DNA of 64,000 bases from Lewinellaceae bacterium. GTDB lineage: Bacteria; Bacteroidota; Bacteroidia; Chitinophagales; Saprospiraceae. Below, piece by piece: positions 49,396 to 57,902 of the stretch; position 1 is the first letter of the stretch, and every line of letters begins with the position of its first letter. The stretch lies in assembly GCA_020636095.1 (NCBI GenBank), contig JACJYN010000003.1, positions 310,001-374,000 on the forward strand, in the 5' to 3' direction. The translations under genes and the position numbers were made by a program. The notes beneath the pieces were generated by a model, which was not told the origin of the DNA, made no database searches, and saw only the letters and a program-made list of their open reading frames with translations.

Positions 49396-50571
49396 ATGTC
49401 AACCTCCCAATATGACCTCGTGATCATCGGCTCCGGCCCCGCCGGCGCTACCACTGCCCGTTTTGCCGCCGAACAAGGACTAAAAGTTTTGTTGGTAGAC
49501 AAGCGGCAGGAGTTGGGAGCGCCCATACAGTGCTCTGGCGCCGTGAGCCGGCATGCGCTCGAAGAAGTGGGGGTTGCGCCTGAAGAGGAGTTCATCCACG
49601 AACCCATCTACGGCTTTGGCATCTACAATGAAAAGGGAGAAAAAAAGACCATCGATTACCGGCAACTCAAGGCGGAGGAATACGGCCAGGAAGAAGGCAA
49701 GAAGCCTCTGGGTTACGTAGTAGACCGCCGCCGCTTCGACCGCTACCTGATGACTCAGGCGGAGCGCGCCGGAGTAGAGGTGTGGCTGAAAACGGAAGGG
49801 CTCTCCTATCAACCTAACAACGATGGCAGTTGTGATGTCTATCTGCGCCGGTTCAACCAGGCCATTACGGCCCGGGCCCGGGTGCTTGTCGGCGCCGACG
49901 GACTGCAATCGCAGGTGGGCAAATGGGCCAATCTGCGCACCCACATCAAGATCACGGAACTGGCCAGTTGCCTGCAGTTTATTGTTGACCAGGTAGAAAC
50001 CGACGGCCTGCTGGAGATCATCACCGGCCACGAATGGGCCCCGGGCGGTTACGCCTGGGTGTTTCCCAAAGGGCATGGGTACGCCGAAATCGGACTGGGG
50101 GTCATTCCAACCATGACTGATAAAAATGCCCAGTGGCACCTGGATCAATTCATTAAACACTCCTTCTTCAAAGAGCGGTTTAGAAATTCCCGCATTCTGG
50201 AAATACAGGGCGGAGGGGTGCCATTGGCTTCCCCCCTGCGCACCCAATACGCCGACAACCTCATCCTGGTGGGCGATGCAGCCCGCCACGTCAACCCCAT
50301 TACAGGGGGGGGCATCCATACCGCCCTGAGCGGTGGCGCTATTGCGGGAAATTTTCTGGCGGATTTCCTCAACCAGGGCCGACAGCCCACCGCCGCAAAC
50401 CTGAAAGCCTACCAGGATGGCTGGCTGGAAGAGATCGGCAACAAAATGTGGCAGTTATACGAAGTCAAAACCGATATCTTCCGGACCCATGACATCCGGC
50501 AACGCGACGCTTTGTTGTTCCAGACAATGTCCGGCTACTTCAGCCCTCACTCCGAATACAAAAAAATATGA
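49396..50571 (+). CDS. Geranylgeranyl reductase family flavoprotein
   Basis: A 391-aa FAD enzyme of the ChlP/GGR family. FAD site GSGPAGATTARFAAEQG; the family-specific IQCSGAVSRHAL; and the second FAD motif LVGDAARHVNPITGGGIHTAL. Members reduce the double bonds of geranylgeranyl chains to phytyl or phytanyl. The next gene is a small ferredoxin overlapping by 4 bp (ATGA), the arrangement of the Methanosarcina GGR-ferredoxin pair. With the prenyltransferase and methyltransferases downstream it would supply the saturated tail of a phytylated quinol. ATG 49396 is used. Confidence 0.85.
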   Translation: MSTSQYDLVIIGSGPAGATTARFAAEQGLKVLLVDKRQELGAPIQCSGAVSRHALEEVGVAPEEEFIHEPIYGFGIYNEKGEKKTIDYRQLKAEEYGQEEGKKPLGYVVDRRRFDRYLMTQAERAGVEVWLKTEGLSYQPNNDGSCDVYLRRFNQAITARARVLVGADGLQSQVGKWANLRTHIKITELASCLQFIVDQVETDGLLEIITGHEWAPGGYAWVFPKGHGYAEIGLGVIPTMTDKNAQWHLDQFIKHSFFKERFRNSRILEIQGGGVPLASPLRTQYADNLILVGDAARHVNPITGGGIHTALSGGAIAGNFLADFLNQGRQPTAANLKAYQDGWLEEIGNKMWQLYEVKTDIFRTHDIRQRDALLFQTMSGYFSPHSEYKKI

Positions 50572-50768
50572 GCAAAAAAGAACCTGTCATTTTTGATATT
50601 GGCTGGAATGCCTGCATCAATTGCGGCGCCTGTGTGGCAATCTGCCCCAAGGAAGCAGGGTTTATCAGCGCCTTTGACACCATCGCTGTGGGCAGGCCCT
50701 GTGATATTGCCTGCCTGCTGTGTGAAGATATCTGCCCGGTGAGTACGATTACTCATAAGGCGGCGTGA
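50568..50768 (+). CDS. Small 4Fe-4S ferredoxin, partner of geranylgeranyl reductase
   Basis: A 66-aa ferredoxin with a full first cluster motif CINCGACVAICP and a second set CDIACLLCEDICP. Start overlaps the reductase stop, so the two are made together. In methanogens such a ferredoxin delivers electrons to GGR; the same is inferred here. A 235-bp gap holding repeat B1 separates it from the next gene. Confidence 0.87.
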   Translation: MSKKEPVIFDIGWNACINCGACVAICPKEAGFISAFDTIAVGRPCDIACLLCEDICPVSTITHKAA

Positions 50769-50863
50769 AATGGTTATATGGTTTTATGGAAGTGGGTATG
50801 GAACCTGTACAGAATAATTAGCCAGCATACCCCATTTCGCATTAGCGGCCAATAATAAAAATC

Positions 50864-50988
50864 AGGTAGGATGGTGTTTCGGTGTTATGGTATTGTGGTT
50901 AGGCCAACTCAAGTCCACCGTTACCCTCCCCATGAGCACCTGGCCGTAATACCGGAAGTCCATAAAACCAAAACACCTAAACAGTTAT
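50864..50988 (-). repeat. Palindromic element B1
   Basis: Imperfect inverted arms: GGTGTTATGGTATTGTGG near 50881 against the complement of the segment up to 50988. Its right half, read on the minus strand, matches the left half of element B2 (63187-63331) over about 50 bp (ACTGTTTAGGT, GGTTTTATGG, GGCCAGGTGCT). A related short palindrome lies just left (50771-50850). It splits the prenyl-quinol cluster. Confidence 0.55.
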
Positions 50989-51003
50989 AATAAAATAACT
51001 CTT

Positions 51004-51915
51004 ATGCGATTGATTCAACACAAAAAAGAAGCCTACTGGTTTTACCGATACCTTTCCATCTTTTATGATAAGCTGGTCAATCCTCTGTTCTGGACGAAGC
51101 GCATGCGCGACGAAGCGCTGGAACTGGGGCAACTGGGGCAACCGGGGGTGAGGGTCATTGACGTAGGCTCGGGAACGGGCTTCACCACCGAAGGCATCGT
51201 CCGCCATGTTCCTGCAGAAAGGGTAACTTGTGTGGATCAAAGCCCGCATCAGATGGCCCGGGCGAAGAAGAAAGAGGCGCTTCGGGGCTGTACCTTCCAG
51301 CTGGGCGACGCCGAAAACATTCCCTTCGGCACGGACGAGTTCGACCGCTATGTGTCGGCCGGCAGCATCGAGTACTGGCCCAATCCGCAGCAGGGTATCA
51401 ACGAGGGCTACCGGGTCATCAAGCCGGGCGGCATCGCCCTGATGATCGGCCCGCTGGAACCAGTAAACGGCATCGCCCGTTTTATGGCCAACACCTGGAT
51501 GTTGTTTCCCAAAGAAGAAGAGTACCTGCATTGGTTTCGGGAGGCGGGCTTCCAGGATATAAAGATGCGCTATGTGAAACCGCACTGGGTCAATGGGCGG
51601 GGCGAGTACGGGATCGCTATTTCGGGGGTCAAGCCGGCAGCAGGCCTGTCGCCGGCAGCAGGCCGTACGGAAGGGGCGGAAACAGCTCAGGAGATGACCA
51701 CGGGGCGCTGGTTGCAGCTGGCAGGCAGAGTCCTTATAGGTTCCCTGGCCGGCTTTATTTTTATACCAGCAGCCCTGTTTGGCTACATTCGCAGCGCCTT
51801 TGGTGGGCAAACAGACGTGCCGGAGGAATATCGGGAGCGGTTGAATGGGTATCAGCTTGCTGCTCTGGTGGTTATCATACTGATTATTGGACTGGTGATC
51901 TCAGTTGTGGTTTAG
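51004..51915 (+). CDS. MPBQ/MSBQ methyltransferase-like enzyme (VTE3 type)
   Basis: A 303-aa SAM methyltransferase closely resembling plant/archaeal-type 2-methyl-6-phytylbenzoquinol methyltransferase. Visible: WFYRYLSIFYDKLVNPLFWT, the SAM site VIDVGSGTGFTTEGIV, DQSPHQMARAK, RYVSAGSIEYWPNPQQGI and WMLFPKEEEYLHWFREAGF. The C-terminus has two hydrophobic helices (LIGSLAGFIFIPAALFGY; ALVVIILIIGLVISVVV), a membrane anchor like that of VTE3. It would C-methylate a prenylated hydroquinone, giving a plastoquinol- or tocopherol-type ring. Confidence 0.85.
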   Translation: MRLIQHKKEAYWFYRYLSIFYDKLVNPLFWTKRMRDEALELGQLGQPGVRVIDVGSGTGFTTEGIVRHVPAERVTCVDQSPHQMARAKKKEALRGCTFQLGDAENIPFGTDEFDRYVSAGSIEYWPNPQQGINEGYRVIKPGGIALMIGPLEPVNGIARFMANTWMLFPKEEEYLHWFREAGFQDIKMRYVKPHWVNGRGEYGIAISGVKPAAGLSPAAGRTEGAETAQEMTTGRWLQLAGRVLIGSLAGFIFIPAALFGYIRSAFGGQTDVPEEYRERLNGYQLAALVVIILIIGLVISVVV

Positions 51916-52000
51916 GTTTTTAAGTTAGATTTTCCAGATTTTCCAGATTTTCCAGATTTTAAAAATCTGGAAAATCTAAAAATCTAAAAACCTAAAAACC
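51913..52000. repeat. Tandem and inverted GATTTTCCA repeat
   Basis: Three tandem GATTTTCCA units (51928-51954) face inverted AAATCTGGAAAATC units up to ~52000, giving a long A/T hairpin between the two methyltransferase genes. It may act as an attenuator or RNA-stability element. A similar short motif occurs at 17457-17483. Confidence 0.5.
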
Positions 52001-52024
52001 TGGAAAATCTGTAAAAAGAAAAAA

Positions 52025-52864
52025 ATGGATACCCTCAACCAACGCATACAACATTTTTATGACCGTTCAACCGCCCTGTGGCTCGACACCTGGGGGGAGC
52101 ACATGCACCATGGCTACTACGGCGAGGACGGCTCCGAGGTGAAAGATCACGCTCAGGCGCAGGCTGACCTGGCGCTGGAATTGCTGCGTTGGGGAGGCAT
52201 GGATAAGGCCCGCCGCATTTTGGATGCCGGTTGTGGCGTAGGCGGGAGTTCGCGTTTGCTGGCAAAGTTGTATGACGCAGAGGTGTTGGGTTGCACCCTT
52301 AGCCCGGTGCAGGCCGAGCAAGGACGAAAGTACAATGAAGCTGCCGGACTCGGCGAAAAAGTTGAGACAAGGGCGCAGGACATGATGAGCCTGAAGTCAA
52401 CTGACGGCCCGTTCAACCTGGTTTGGTCTATGGAGAGTGCCGAACACATCCGCGAAAAACAGCAGATGCTGAATCTTTTTCATCAACTATTGGAGCCGGG
52501 TGGGAAGCTGTTGATGGCCACCTGGTGCCACCGGCCGGCTCCACCTGGGCTGAGTCCTGCTGAAAAGCAGCTGCTGGACGGCATTTACAAATACTATCAT
52601 CTGCCGCCGATGGTTTCGGTGCCGGATTTGGAAGCTATGGCTAAGGCCAGCGGATTTGAGCAGGTAAAAACAGCTGACTGGACGGCCGCAGTGGCCCCTT
52701 TCTGGGGCGCAGTAATGCGGTCTGCATTCCGGTGGCGCAGCGTTAAAGGCCTGCTGGCCGCCGGTTGGCCTACCATTAAAGGCGCCTGGGCGATGCGTTA
52801 TATGATCGAAGGCTATCGTTTGGGGCTGATCCAGTTTGGGGTACTTCAAGGGCAGAAAGTATGA
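52025..52864 (+). CDS. Gamma-tocopherol methyltransferase-like enzyme (VTE4 type)
   Basis: A 279-aa SAM methyltransferase. The series LDAGCGVGGSSRLLAKLYDA, GCTLSPVQAEQ and WSMESAEHIREKQQML matches gamma-tocopherol methyltransferases almost word for word. The N-terminus (IQHFYDRSTALWLDTWGEHMHHGYYG) also fits. It would add the last ring methyl group. No transit or signal peptide. It overlaps the prenyltransferase gene by 4 bp (ATGA). Confidence 0.85.
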   Translation: MDTLNQRIQHFYDRSTALWLDTWGEHMHHGYYGEDGSEVKDHAQAQADLALELLRWGGMDKARRILDAGCGVGGSSRLLAKLYDAEVLGCTLSPVQAEQGRKYNEAAGLGEKVETRAQDMMSLKSTDGPFNLVWSMESAEHIREKQQMLNLFHQLLEPGGKLLMATWCHRPAPPGLSPAEKQLLDGIYKYYHLPPMVSVPDLEAMAKASGFEQVKTADWTAAVAPFWGAVMRSAFRWRSVKGLLAAGWPTIKGAWAMRYMIEGYRLGLIQFGVLQGQKV

Positions 52865-53760
52865 ATTTCCTTATCAATTTTATTCGCTTTTCCCGCTTGC
52901 ACACGGTGGTGGGCACCAGCCTGAGCATCCTGGCCCTCTACCTGCTGGCCCTCTCGATGTCCGAGTATCAGGATTGGCATCTGCCGGAACTCCTCCTGAC
53001 GCTGGCCAGTTGCCTGGGCGCCAACATCTACATCGTCGGCCTCAACCAGGTCACCGATGTGGAGATCGACCGCATCAACAAGCCCTACCTGCCGCTGGCC
53101 TCCGGCTTTTTTTCTATGCGAACGGGCTACATTATCATTACAGTTTCGGTCCTGCTTTCTCTGGCCATCGCTTTATACATTGGAAAATACCTCTTACTCA
53201 CCGTGCTGCTCAGCCTGGCGTTGGGCACCGCTTATTCTCTGCCGCCGTTCCGCCTGAAACGCTTCACTTTCTGGGCGGCCTTTTGCATCATTGCAGTTCG
53301 GGGCCTTATCGTCAACCTGTTGCTTTTTCTCAACTTCCACTTTATCATTAACGGACGGGAAAACATTCCACCTGTCATTTGGCTGCTTACGGGCACGATC
53401 TTCATTTACAGCATCATCATTGCCTGGTTTAAGGATATTCCGGATATGGAAGGGGACAGCCGGTACGAAATTCGTACGCTCTCGCTGCGGATCGGCGCCA
53501 GGAAGGTGTTTCTGATTGGTAATATTTTGATTAGCCTGATTTACGTCAGCCTGGTGATCTTACCCTTTTTACTGGCCCTGCAGGTAAATGGGGCCATTTT
53601 TGCCGGAGCGCACCTCCTGCTATTAGGGTTATTGTGGATGGCCAACAGCCGGGTGAACTTGCAGGAGACGGCTACAGTACAACGGTATTACCAGTTTATC
53701 TGGGTGTTGTTCTTTCTGGAGTATATTACATTTGCGACGGCGGGTTTGGCCGGTGGCTGA
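52861..53760 (+). CDS. Homogentisate phytyltransferase-like UbiA prenyltransferase (VTE2 type)
   Basis: A 299-aa membrane prenyltransferase with nine helices. The first Asp-rich motif lies in GLNQVTDVEIDRINKPYLPL and the second in FKDIPDMEGDSRYEIRTLSL; these are the homogentisate phytyltransferase versions, distinct from UbiA, MenA or haem O synthases. FSRLHTVVGTSLSI at the N-terminus also fits. It would join phytyl or geranylgeranyl diphosphate to homogentisate with loss of CO2, the entry step of tocopherol or plastoquinone synthesis. Coupled to the VTE4-like gene. Confidence 0.87.
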   Translation: MNFLINFIRFSRLHTVVGTSLSILALYLLALSMSEYQDWHLPELLLTLASCLGANIYIVGLNQVTDVEIDRINKPYLPLASGFFSMRTGYIIITVSVLLSLAIALYIGKYLLLTVLLSLALGTAYSLPPFRLKRFTFWAAFCIIAVRGLIVNLLLFLNFHFIINGRENIPPVIWLLTGTIFIYSIIIAWFKDIPDMEGDSRYEIRTLSLRIGARKVFLIGNILISLIYVSLVILPFLLALQVNGAIFAGAHLLLLGLLWMANSRVNLQETATVQRYYQFIWVLFFLEYITFATAGLAGG

Positions 53761-53767
53761 TCACCAT

Positions 53768-54868
53768 CTACAAGAACCCAAACACATCATCCCCTTTTTT
53801 CTTTTCTTCGATTCGGGTATGTTCAAAGCGCCAGTCGTACTGGTCGAGGTGCAGGAGGGCTGCTTTGAGCAGCTCGATGCAGTGGTGGATATCCTGCTTA
53901 TGAGCCAATTCGATGGTCTGGTGGATGTGGCGGAGCGGGATGGATATGGCCCCGGCGATGGCTCCTTTCTTGCCGTAGCGCTGCAGGCCGGCCGTATCGG
54001 TGCCGCCGGCGGGCAGGATTTCAGGTTGCCAGGGGATGTTATACTGGGTTGCCGTTTTCTTCAGGAAATTGACCATGCGGTAGTCGGAGATGACAGAGCC
54101 GTCCATGATCTTGATGGCCGCGCCTTTACCCAGCCGGGTGACATATTCGTGCGACTGGGCGCCCGGCACGTCGAAGGCGATGGTCACATCCAGGCCGATG
54201 CCAAAATCGGGGTCGATAGAATGGGCGGAGGATATAGCCCCTCGAAGGCCCACTTCTTCCTGTACGGTGAAGACGCCATAGATATCGTAAGGGACCTCCT
54301 TGTTTTTTAATTCCCGTAGTACTTCGATCAGAATAAAAACGGACACGCGGTTATCGATAGACTTGCTGTTGACGCACTCCCCCATTTCGATGAGGTGCCG
54401 GTCGCGGGTGATGGGGTCGCCGATGGAGACCAGCTTGACGACCTCGGCTTTGGGCATACCCAGGTCGATGAAATATTCGTTGATGGGCGTTTGTTTGTTG
54501 CGTTCCTCAGGTTTCATCAGGTGGATGGGCTTGGAGCCCATCACGCCAATGAGGTCTTTCTCACCGTGGACGATAACCCGCTGCGAAGTCAACGTTTTGG
54601 GGTCGAAGCCCCCGAGAGGGTGAAATCGGACAAATCCGTCTTCATCGACATGCGTAACGATAAAGCCGATCTCATCCATGTGGGCGGCGATCATTACCTT
54701 TTTGTCTCCGGCGCCCTTTTTGAAGGTAATCACATTACCCATGTTATCCACCTCCACTTTATCTACCAGAGGGCTCACTTCTTTCAAGACCAATTCCCGG
54801 ATGCGTTGTTCAAATCCAGGAGCGCCCGGCGTTTCACATATGACTTTGAGCAGATCGACGTTTATCAT
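53768..54868 (-). CDS. M42 family metallopeptidase
   Basis: A 366-aa glutamyl/deblocking aminopeptidase of the M42 family. Metal ligand IAAHMDEIGFIV, catalytic Glu in VQEEVGLRGA, and ALPAGGTDTAG-type segment ILPAGGTDTAGLQRYG. These cytosolic dodecamers trim peptides produced by proteases. Convergent with the prenyltransferase gene with only 7 bp between stops. Confidence 0.9.
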   Translation of the reverse strand: MINVDLLKVICETPGAPGFEQRIRELVLKEVSPLVDKVEVDNMGNVITFKKGAGDKKVMIAAHMDEIGFIVTHVDEDGFVRFHPLGGFDPKTLTSQRVIVHGEKDLIGVMGSKPIHLMKPEERNKQTPINEYFIDLGMPKAEVVKLVSIGDPITRDRHLIEMGECVNSKSIDNRVSVFILIEVLRELKNKEVPYDIYGVFTVQEEVGLRGAISSAHSIDPDFGIGLDVTIAFDVPGAQSHEYVTRLGKGAAIKIMDGSVISDYRMVNFLKKTATQYNIPWQPEILPAGGTDTAGLQRYGKKGAIAGAISIPLRHIHQTIELAHKQDIHHCIELLKAALLHLDQYDWRFEHTRIEEKKKGDDVFGFL

Positions 54869-55291
54869 AACGGGTCATTTATATAATGGGTTATCAGGGG
54901 GCAAAAGTGGGACGAAAATACCATTATTTTAATTGGACAGAAAAATTTTTCCCAGTATTTCGCGATGCCTTGCTTCAAAATGAAAGATGAGTGCCTATTA
55001 TTGTGCCATTGTATAAATGACAGGCATTTCTCCCTGAATTTAGTAAATCTATGGCTACCGGTCAATTTTCTTTGCCGGCCTTCCCGGCAAAGGTATTTAC
55101 CTGGTTACAAAATTCGACTCACTGAAGTGGGGTGAAAAAATAGGCCGCCTGAAATGATGAACTTATTTTCTCCGGCCTCTGAGCATTAATTACCTTTGCC
55201 ACCGGACAATCATCAGGTTGAAAAATCTTTGAGGTTTCTAAAACCTAAAAGGTTTCGGATGCCCGAGAACCCGTAACGAAACCATCAATAG
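54869..55291. other. Divergent intergenic region with a candidate promoter
   Basis: 423 bp without a gene. TACCTTTG at 55191-55198 fits a -7 box for the flippase gene, with a ~90-nt leader; a weak -33 (TTATTTTC) lies about 21 bp upstream. Near 55230-55255 there is a small AGGTTT/AAACCT inverted repeat. The left part should hold the M42 promoter; CACTTTTG on the minus strand near 54902-54909 is a possible -7. Confidence 0.45.
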
Positions 55292-56785
55292 TTGTCGATA
55301 CTCAAAAAACTCGCCGGCGAGACAGCCATATACGGCACGAGCAGTATCCTGAGCCGCCTGCTGCACTATGTCATCCTGACACCCTACTTCACCCGGGTGT
55401 TCCTGCAGGGAGAGTACGGCGTGGTATCGGATATGTACACCTGGGCGGCCCTGCTGCTGGTGCTGTTTACCTATCGCCTGGAGACGGCCTTCTTCCGCTT
55501 TGGCAGCCGCGATGAAGATATGGAGCGGAGTTTTTCCACCGCTACCCTCTCTTTGCTGGCCTCTACGGTTGTGCTGACGATACTTTTTGTATGGTGCGCC
55601 CAACCCATAGCCGATTGGTTGAAATACCCTCAGCATCCGGAATATGTCATCTGGTTTGCCTTCATCATTGCCTTCGATGCACTGACCGCCATTCCATTTG
55701 CCCGCCTGCGCCTGGAAAACCGGCCCATCCGCTTTGCTGTCGTTAAGACCCTGAACATAGTCGTCAACATCTTTTTTATTTTCCTCTTTCTGGAAGCCTG
55801 GCCCTGGCTGCTTAGCAACGGCTGGGATATTTTGAGGGATTGGTACCATCCGGAGCAGCGCATCACTTATGTTTTTGTCTCCAATTTCCTGGCCAGCGGG
55901 TTTGTCCTTTTGTTTTTATCACCCCTGTACTTCCGCATTCGCCTGCGTTTTGACCGGGAGCTGTGGCGGCGGATGATCCTCTACGCCGCCCCGTTGGTTA
56001 TTGTGGGCATAGCCGGAGTGATCAACCAACTGATCGGCATCCCCCTGCTCAAAGAACTGGCGTCGGATGATCTGGACTACAACAAGCGTATGATGGGGGT
56101 TTTCAGCGCCGCCTCCAAGCTGGCGGTTCTGATGAACCTGTTCACCCAGGCATTCAACTATGCCGCAGAGCCGTTCTTTTTCAAACATGCGGGCCGTTCG
56201 GACAAGGAAAAGATTTACGCCCAGGTCGGGCAGGCGTTTGCACTGGTGGGTAGCGTCGTTTTTCTGGGCATCATGCTCTACCTCGATGTTGTCCAGCACT
56301 TTATCGGAAAGGATTTTCGGGAAGGCCTCGGCGTGGTCCCCCTTTTGTTGCTGGCTTATTTGTTTCTGGGCCTGTACTACAATTTTTCCATCTGGTACAA
56401 ACTGGCGGACCGGACGATGATCGGCGGCTATATTGCCCTGGGCGGGTCGGTGATCACCATCGCGCTCAACGTATGGCTCATTCCTTCCTACGGCTACTAT
56501 GGGCCGGGCTGGGCGGCGCTGGCTTGTTACCTGTTCATGGCCGGGGCCAGCTACTGGACGGGGCAGCGGTATTACCCTATTAATTATCCGGTGGGGCGGA
56601 TGGCCGTTTATATCCTGCTGGCAGTGGGCTTTTACGGGGCAAGTGAGGCTTTGAGGGGCGTGATTGACGGCCGTTTATGGATCAGCCTTACGGTAAACAC
56701 TGTTTTGATGCTGGCCTATCTTGGGGCGCTCTATGGGATGGAAAAAAAATATATTAACCGGATGCTGGGGATTGGTAAGGGATAA
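55292..56785 (+). CDS. Polysaccharide flippase (MOP/Wzx-like lipopolysaccharide biosynthesis protein)
   Basis: A 497-aa protein with about 14 helices of the MATE/MOP exporter superfamily. The N-terminus ILKKLAGETAIYGTSSILSR and the following LTPYFTRVFLQGEYGVVS are typical of Bacteroidota oligosaccharide flippases. It would move lipid-linked sugar units across the inner membrane. The start is TTG at 55292, preceded by an in-frame TAG; no ATG fits. No glycosyltransferases are adjacent. Confidence 0.85.
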   Translation: MSILKKLAGETAIYGTSSILSRLLHYVILTPYFTRVFLQGEYGVVSDMYTWAALLLVLFTYRLETAFFRFGSRDEDMERSFSTATLSLLASTVVLTILFVWCAQPIADWLKYPQHPEYVIWFAFIIAFDALTAIPFARLRLENRPIRFAVVKTLNIVVNIFFIFLFLEAWPWLLSNGWDILRDWYHPEQRITYVFVSNFLASGFVLLFLSPLYFRIRLRFDRELWRRMILYAAPLVIVGIAGVINQLIGIPLLKELASDDLDYNKRMMGVFSAASKLAVLMNLFTQAFNYAAEPFFFKHAGRSDKEKIYAQVGQAFALVGSVVFLGIMLYLDVVQHFIGKDFREGLGVVPLLLLAYLFLGLYYNFSIWYKLADRTMIGGYIALGGSVITIALNVWLIPSYGYYGPGWAALACYLFMAGASYWTGQRYYPINYPVGRMAVYILLAVGFYGASEALRGVIDGRLWISLTVNTVLMLAYLGALYGMEKKYINRMLGIGKG

Positions 56786-56867
56786 ATTGGCTGGGCCGAA
56801 TTGGGGTTACTTTCGGTGGGAGGCGACACATTTTTTACGATGCGGGGTCAAATGGGAATGCGTCACC

Positions 56868-57434
56868 TCACTGTTTGGGGGTACTCTGAAAAAGCACTGT
56901 GTGTACCATCAAAAGTTTCATGGCCAATGGAACGGATTCATCCAATTCGTCGACGATCACCCAATCGCGCGGGTCGCCTTCGAAGCTGGTATACATTTCA
57001 AACTGGCCGGCGGAGGTGCTGCGAGTTGTCCATTCATCCCAGATATTTCCGAAGCGGCTGTTAAGGGTAAGCGTATATTTACCGTCAGTGATGCGCCATT
57101 CGCGGAAATTATCGCGCCAGACAGTGCGGGCCGTAGCGATCTGGTTGTCGCCCCGGGCTTCCCATTCATTGAGGTCCTGGCGCCATTTGAGTTTAATGGT
57201 TCCGGTGGATTCACCCAGGCGGTACTGCCATTCGGTCCAGTCATCCTGACTAGGCCAGCGGTGGCGCAGTTCCCCTTCCTGCTCTTCCTCGGCGGTGTAA
57301 ACAACCCATTCTGAAAAGCTGTCATTCCAGCGCGTGCCGGCCCCCGTCAGCACCTGAGCCTGGAGCGAGCCGCAAAGGCAAAAAAGGGCCAGTAGAATAG
57401 TTTTTTCAGATTTCAAAAATCTGGAAAAACGCAT
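56868..57434 (-). CDS. Secreted tryptophan-repeat protein, unknown function
   Basis: About 188 aa with a signal peptide (LLALFCLCGSLQAQ). The mature part is built of imperfect 25-30-residue repeats around a W-x-D-x-x-x-E/D-W core: RWNDSFSEWVVY, DDWTEWQYRL, DLNEWEAR, WRDNFREWRI, IWDEWTTR and DPRDWVI. Likely an all-beta repeat fold that wraps around an aromatic core. No family recognised. It sits 7 bp downstream of the DUF3127 gene and is probably co-transcribed. Confidence 0.6.
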   Translation of the reverse strand: MRFSRFLKSEKTILLALFCLCGSLQAQVLTGAGTRWNDSFSEWVVYTAEEEQEGELRHRWPSQDDWTEWQYRLGESTGTIKLKWRQDLNEWEARGDNQIATARTVWRDNFREWRITDGKYTLTLNSRFGNIWDEWTTRSTSAGQFEMYTSFEGDPRDWVIVDELDESVPLAMKLLMVHTVLFQSTPKQ

Positions 57435-57441
57435 GAACGGA

Positions 57442-57816
57442 TTAAAACGGCAGGTCATCATCGGCTGCGCCTCCACTGGGTTCATTATCAGCCGAGGGAA
57501 AGAAACCTCCACTGCTGTCGGCGGCCGGCGGTTCCGGGGCTGTAGCGGCGCTTGCTTTTTCCAGGCGCCAGGCGTTCAGGTTGGTAAAGTATTTGCCCTG
57601 CCATTCCCGGCCTCTCAGGTCGAAGTGCACTTTTATTTCTTCCCCTTCCTCGAAGGGGTCGAGCAGGGCGCAACGGTCCTGGACAAGTTGAAATTTCACG
57701 TATTGAGGATAATTCCCGCTCTCCACCAGGATGACAAATTCTCTGGCCTGAAAGGAGTCCGTCTTATTTTCGGTCTCGTACTTTTTGTGGAGTTTTCCAT
57801 CTACTTCAAATGACAT
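57442..57816 (-). CDS. DUF3127 protein with SSB-like acidic tail
   Basis: A 124-aa protein. Residues ~1-85 form the DUF3127 domain, a predicted OB fold (LHKKYETENKTDSFQAREFV, KVHFDLRGREWQGKYFTNLN). A disordered Gly/Pro/Ala linker ends in ADDDLPF, which closely copies the DDDIPF C-terminal tail of single-stranded DNA-binding protein. This suggests a nucleic-acid-binding protein that recruits SSB-interaction partners. The role has not been shown experimentally as far as I know. Confidence 0.82.
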   Translation of the reverse strand: MSFEVDGKLHKKYETENKTDSFQAREFVILVESGNYPQYVKFQLVQDRCALLDPFEEGEEIKVHFDLRGREWQGKYFTNLNAWRLEKASAATAPEPPAADSSGGFFPSADNEPSGGAADDDLPF

Positions 57817-57902
57817 AAGCTTAGTTTCTTGGCAGTGATCTTAAAAGGCCTTCAAAAGTACAAAAAAGGGAAGGAATAGGAAAACAAGCGGCCAATTATT
57901 CA

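Noticed and set aside
52836..53351. 171-aa frame overlapping the prenyltransferase
   Set aside because: Out-of-frame shadow; the UbiA motifs are in the other frame.
49396..53760. Calling the cluster ordinary menaquinone/ubiquinone synthesis
   Set aside because: Prenyltransferase and both methyltransferase signatures match VTE2/3/4 rather than MenA/MenG/UbiE, and no men or ubi genes are nearby.
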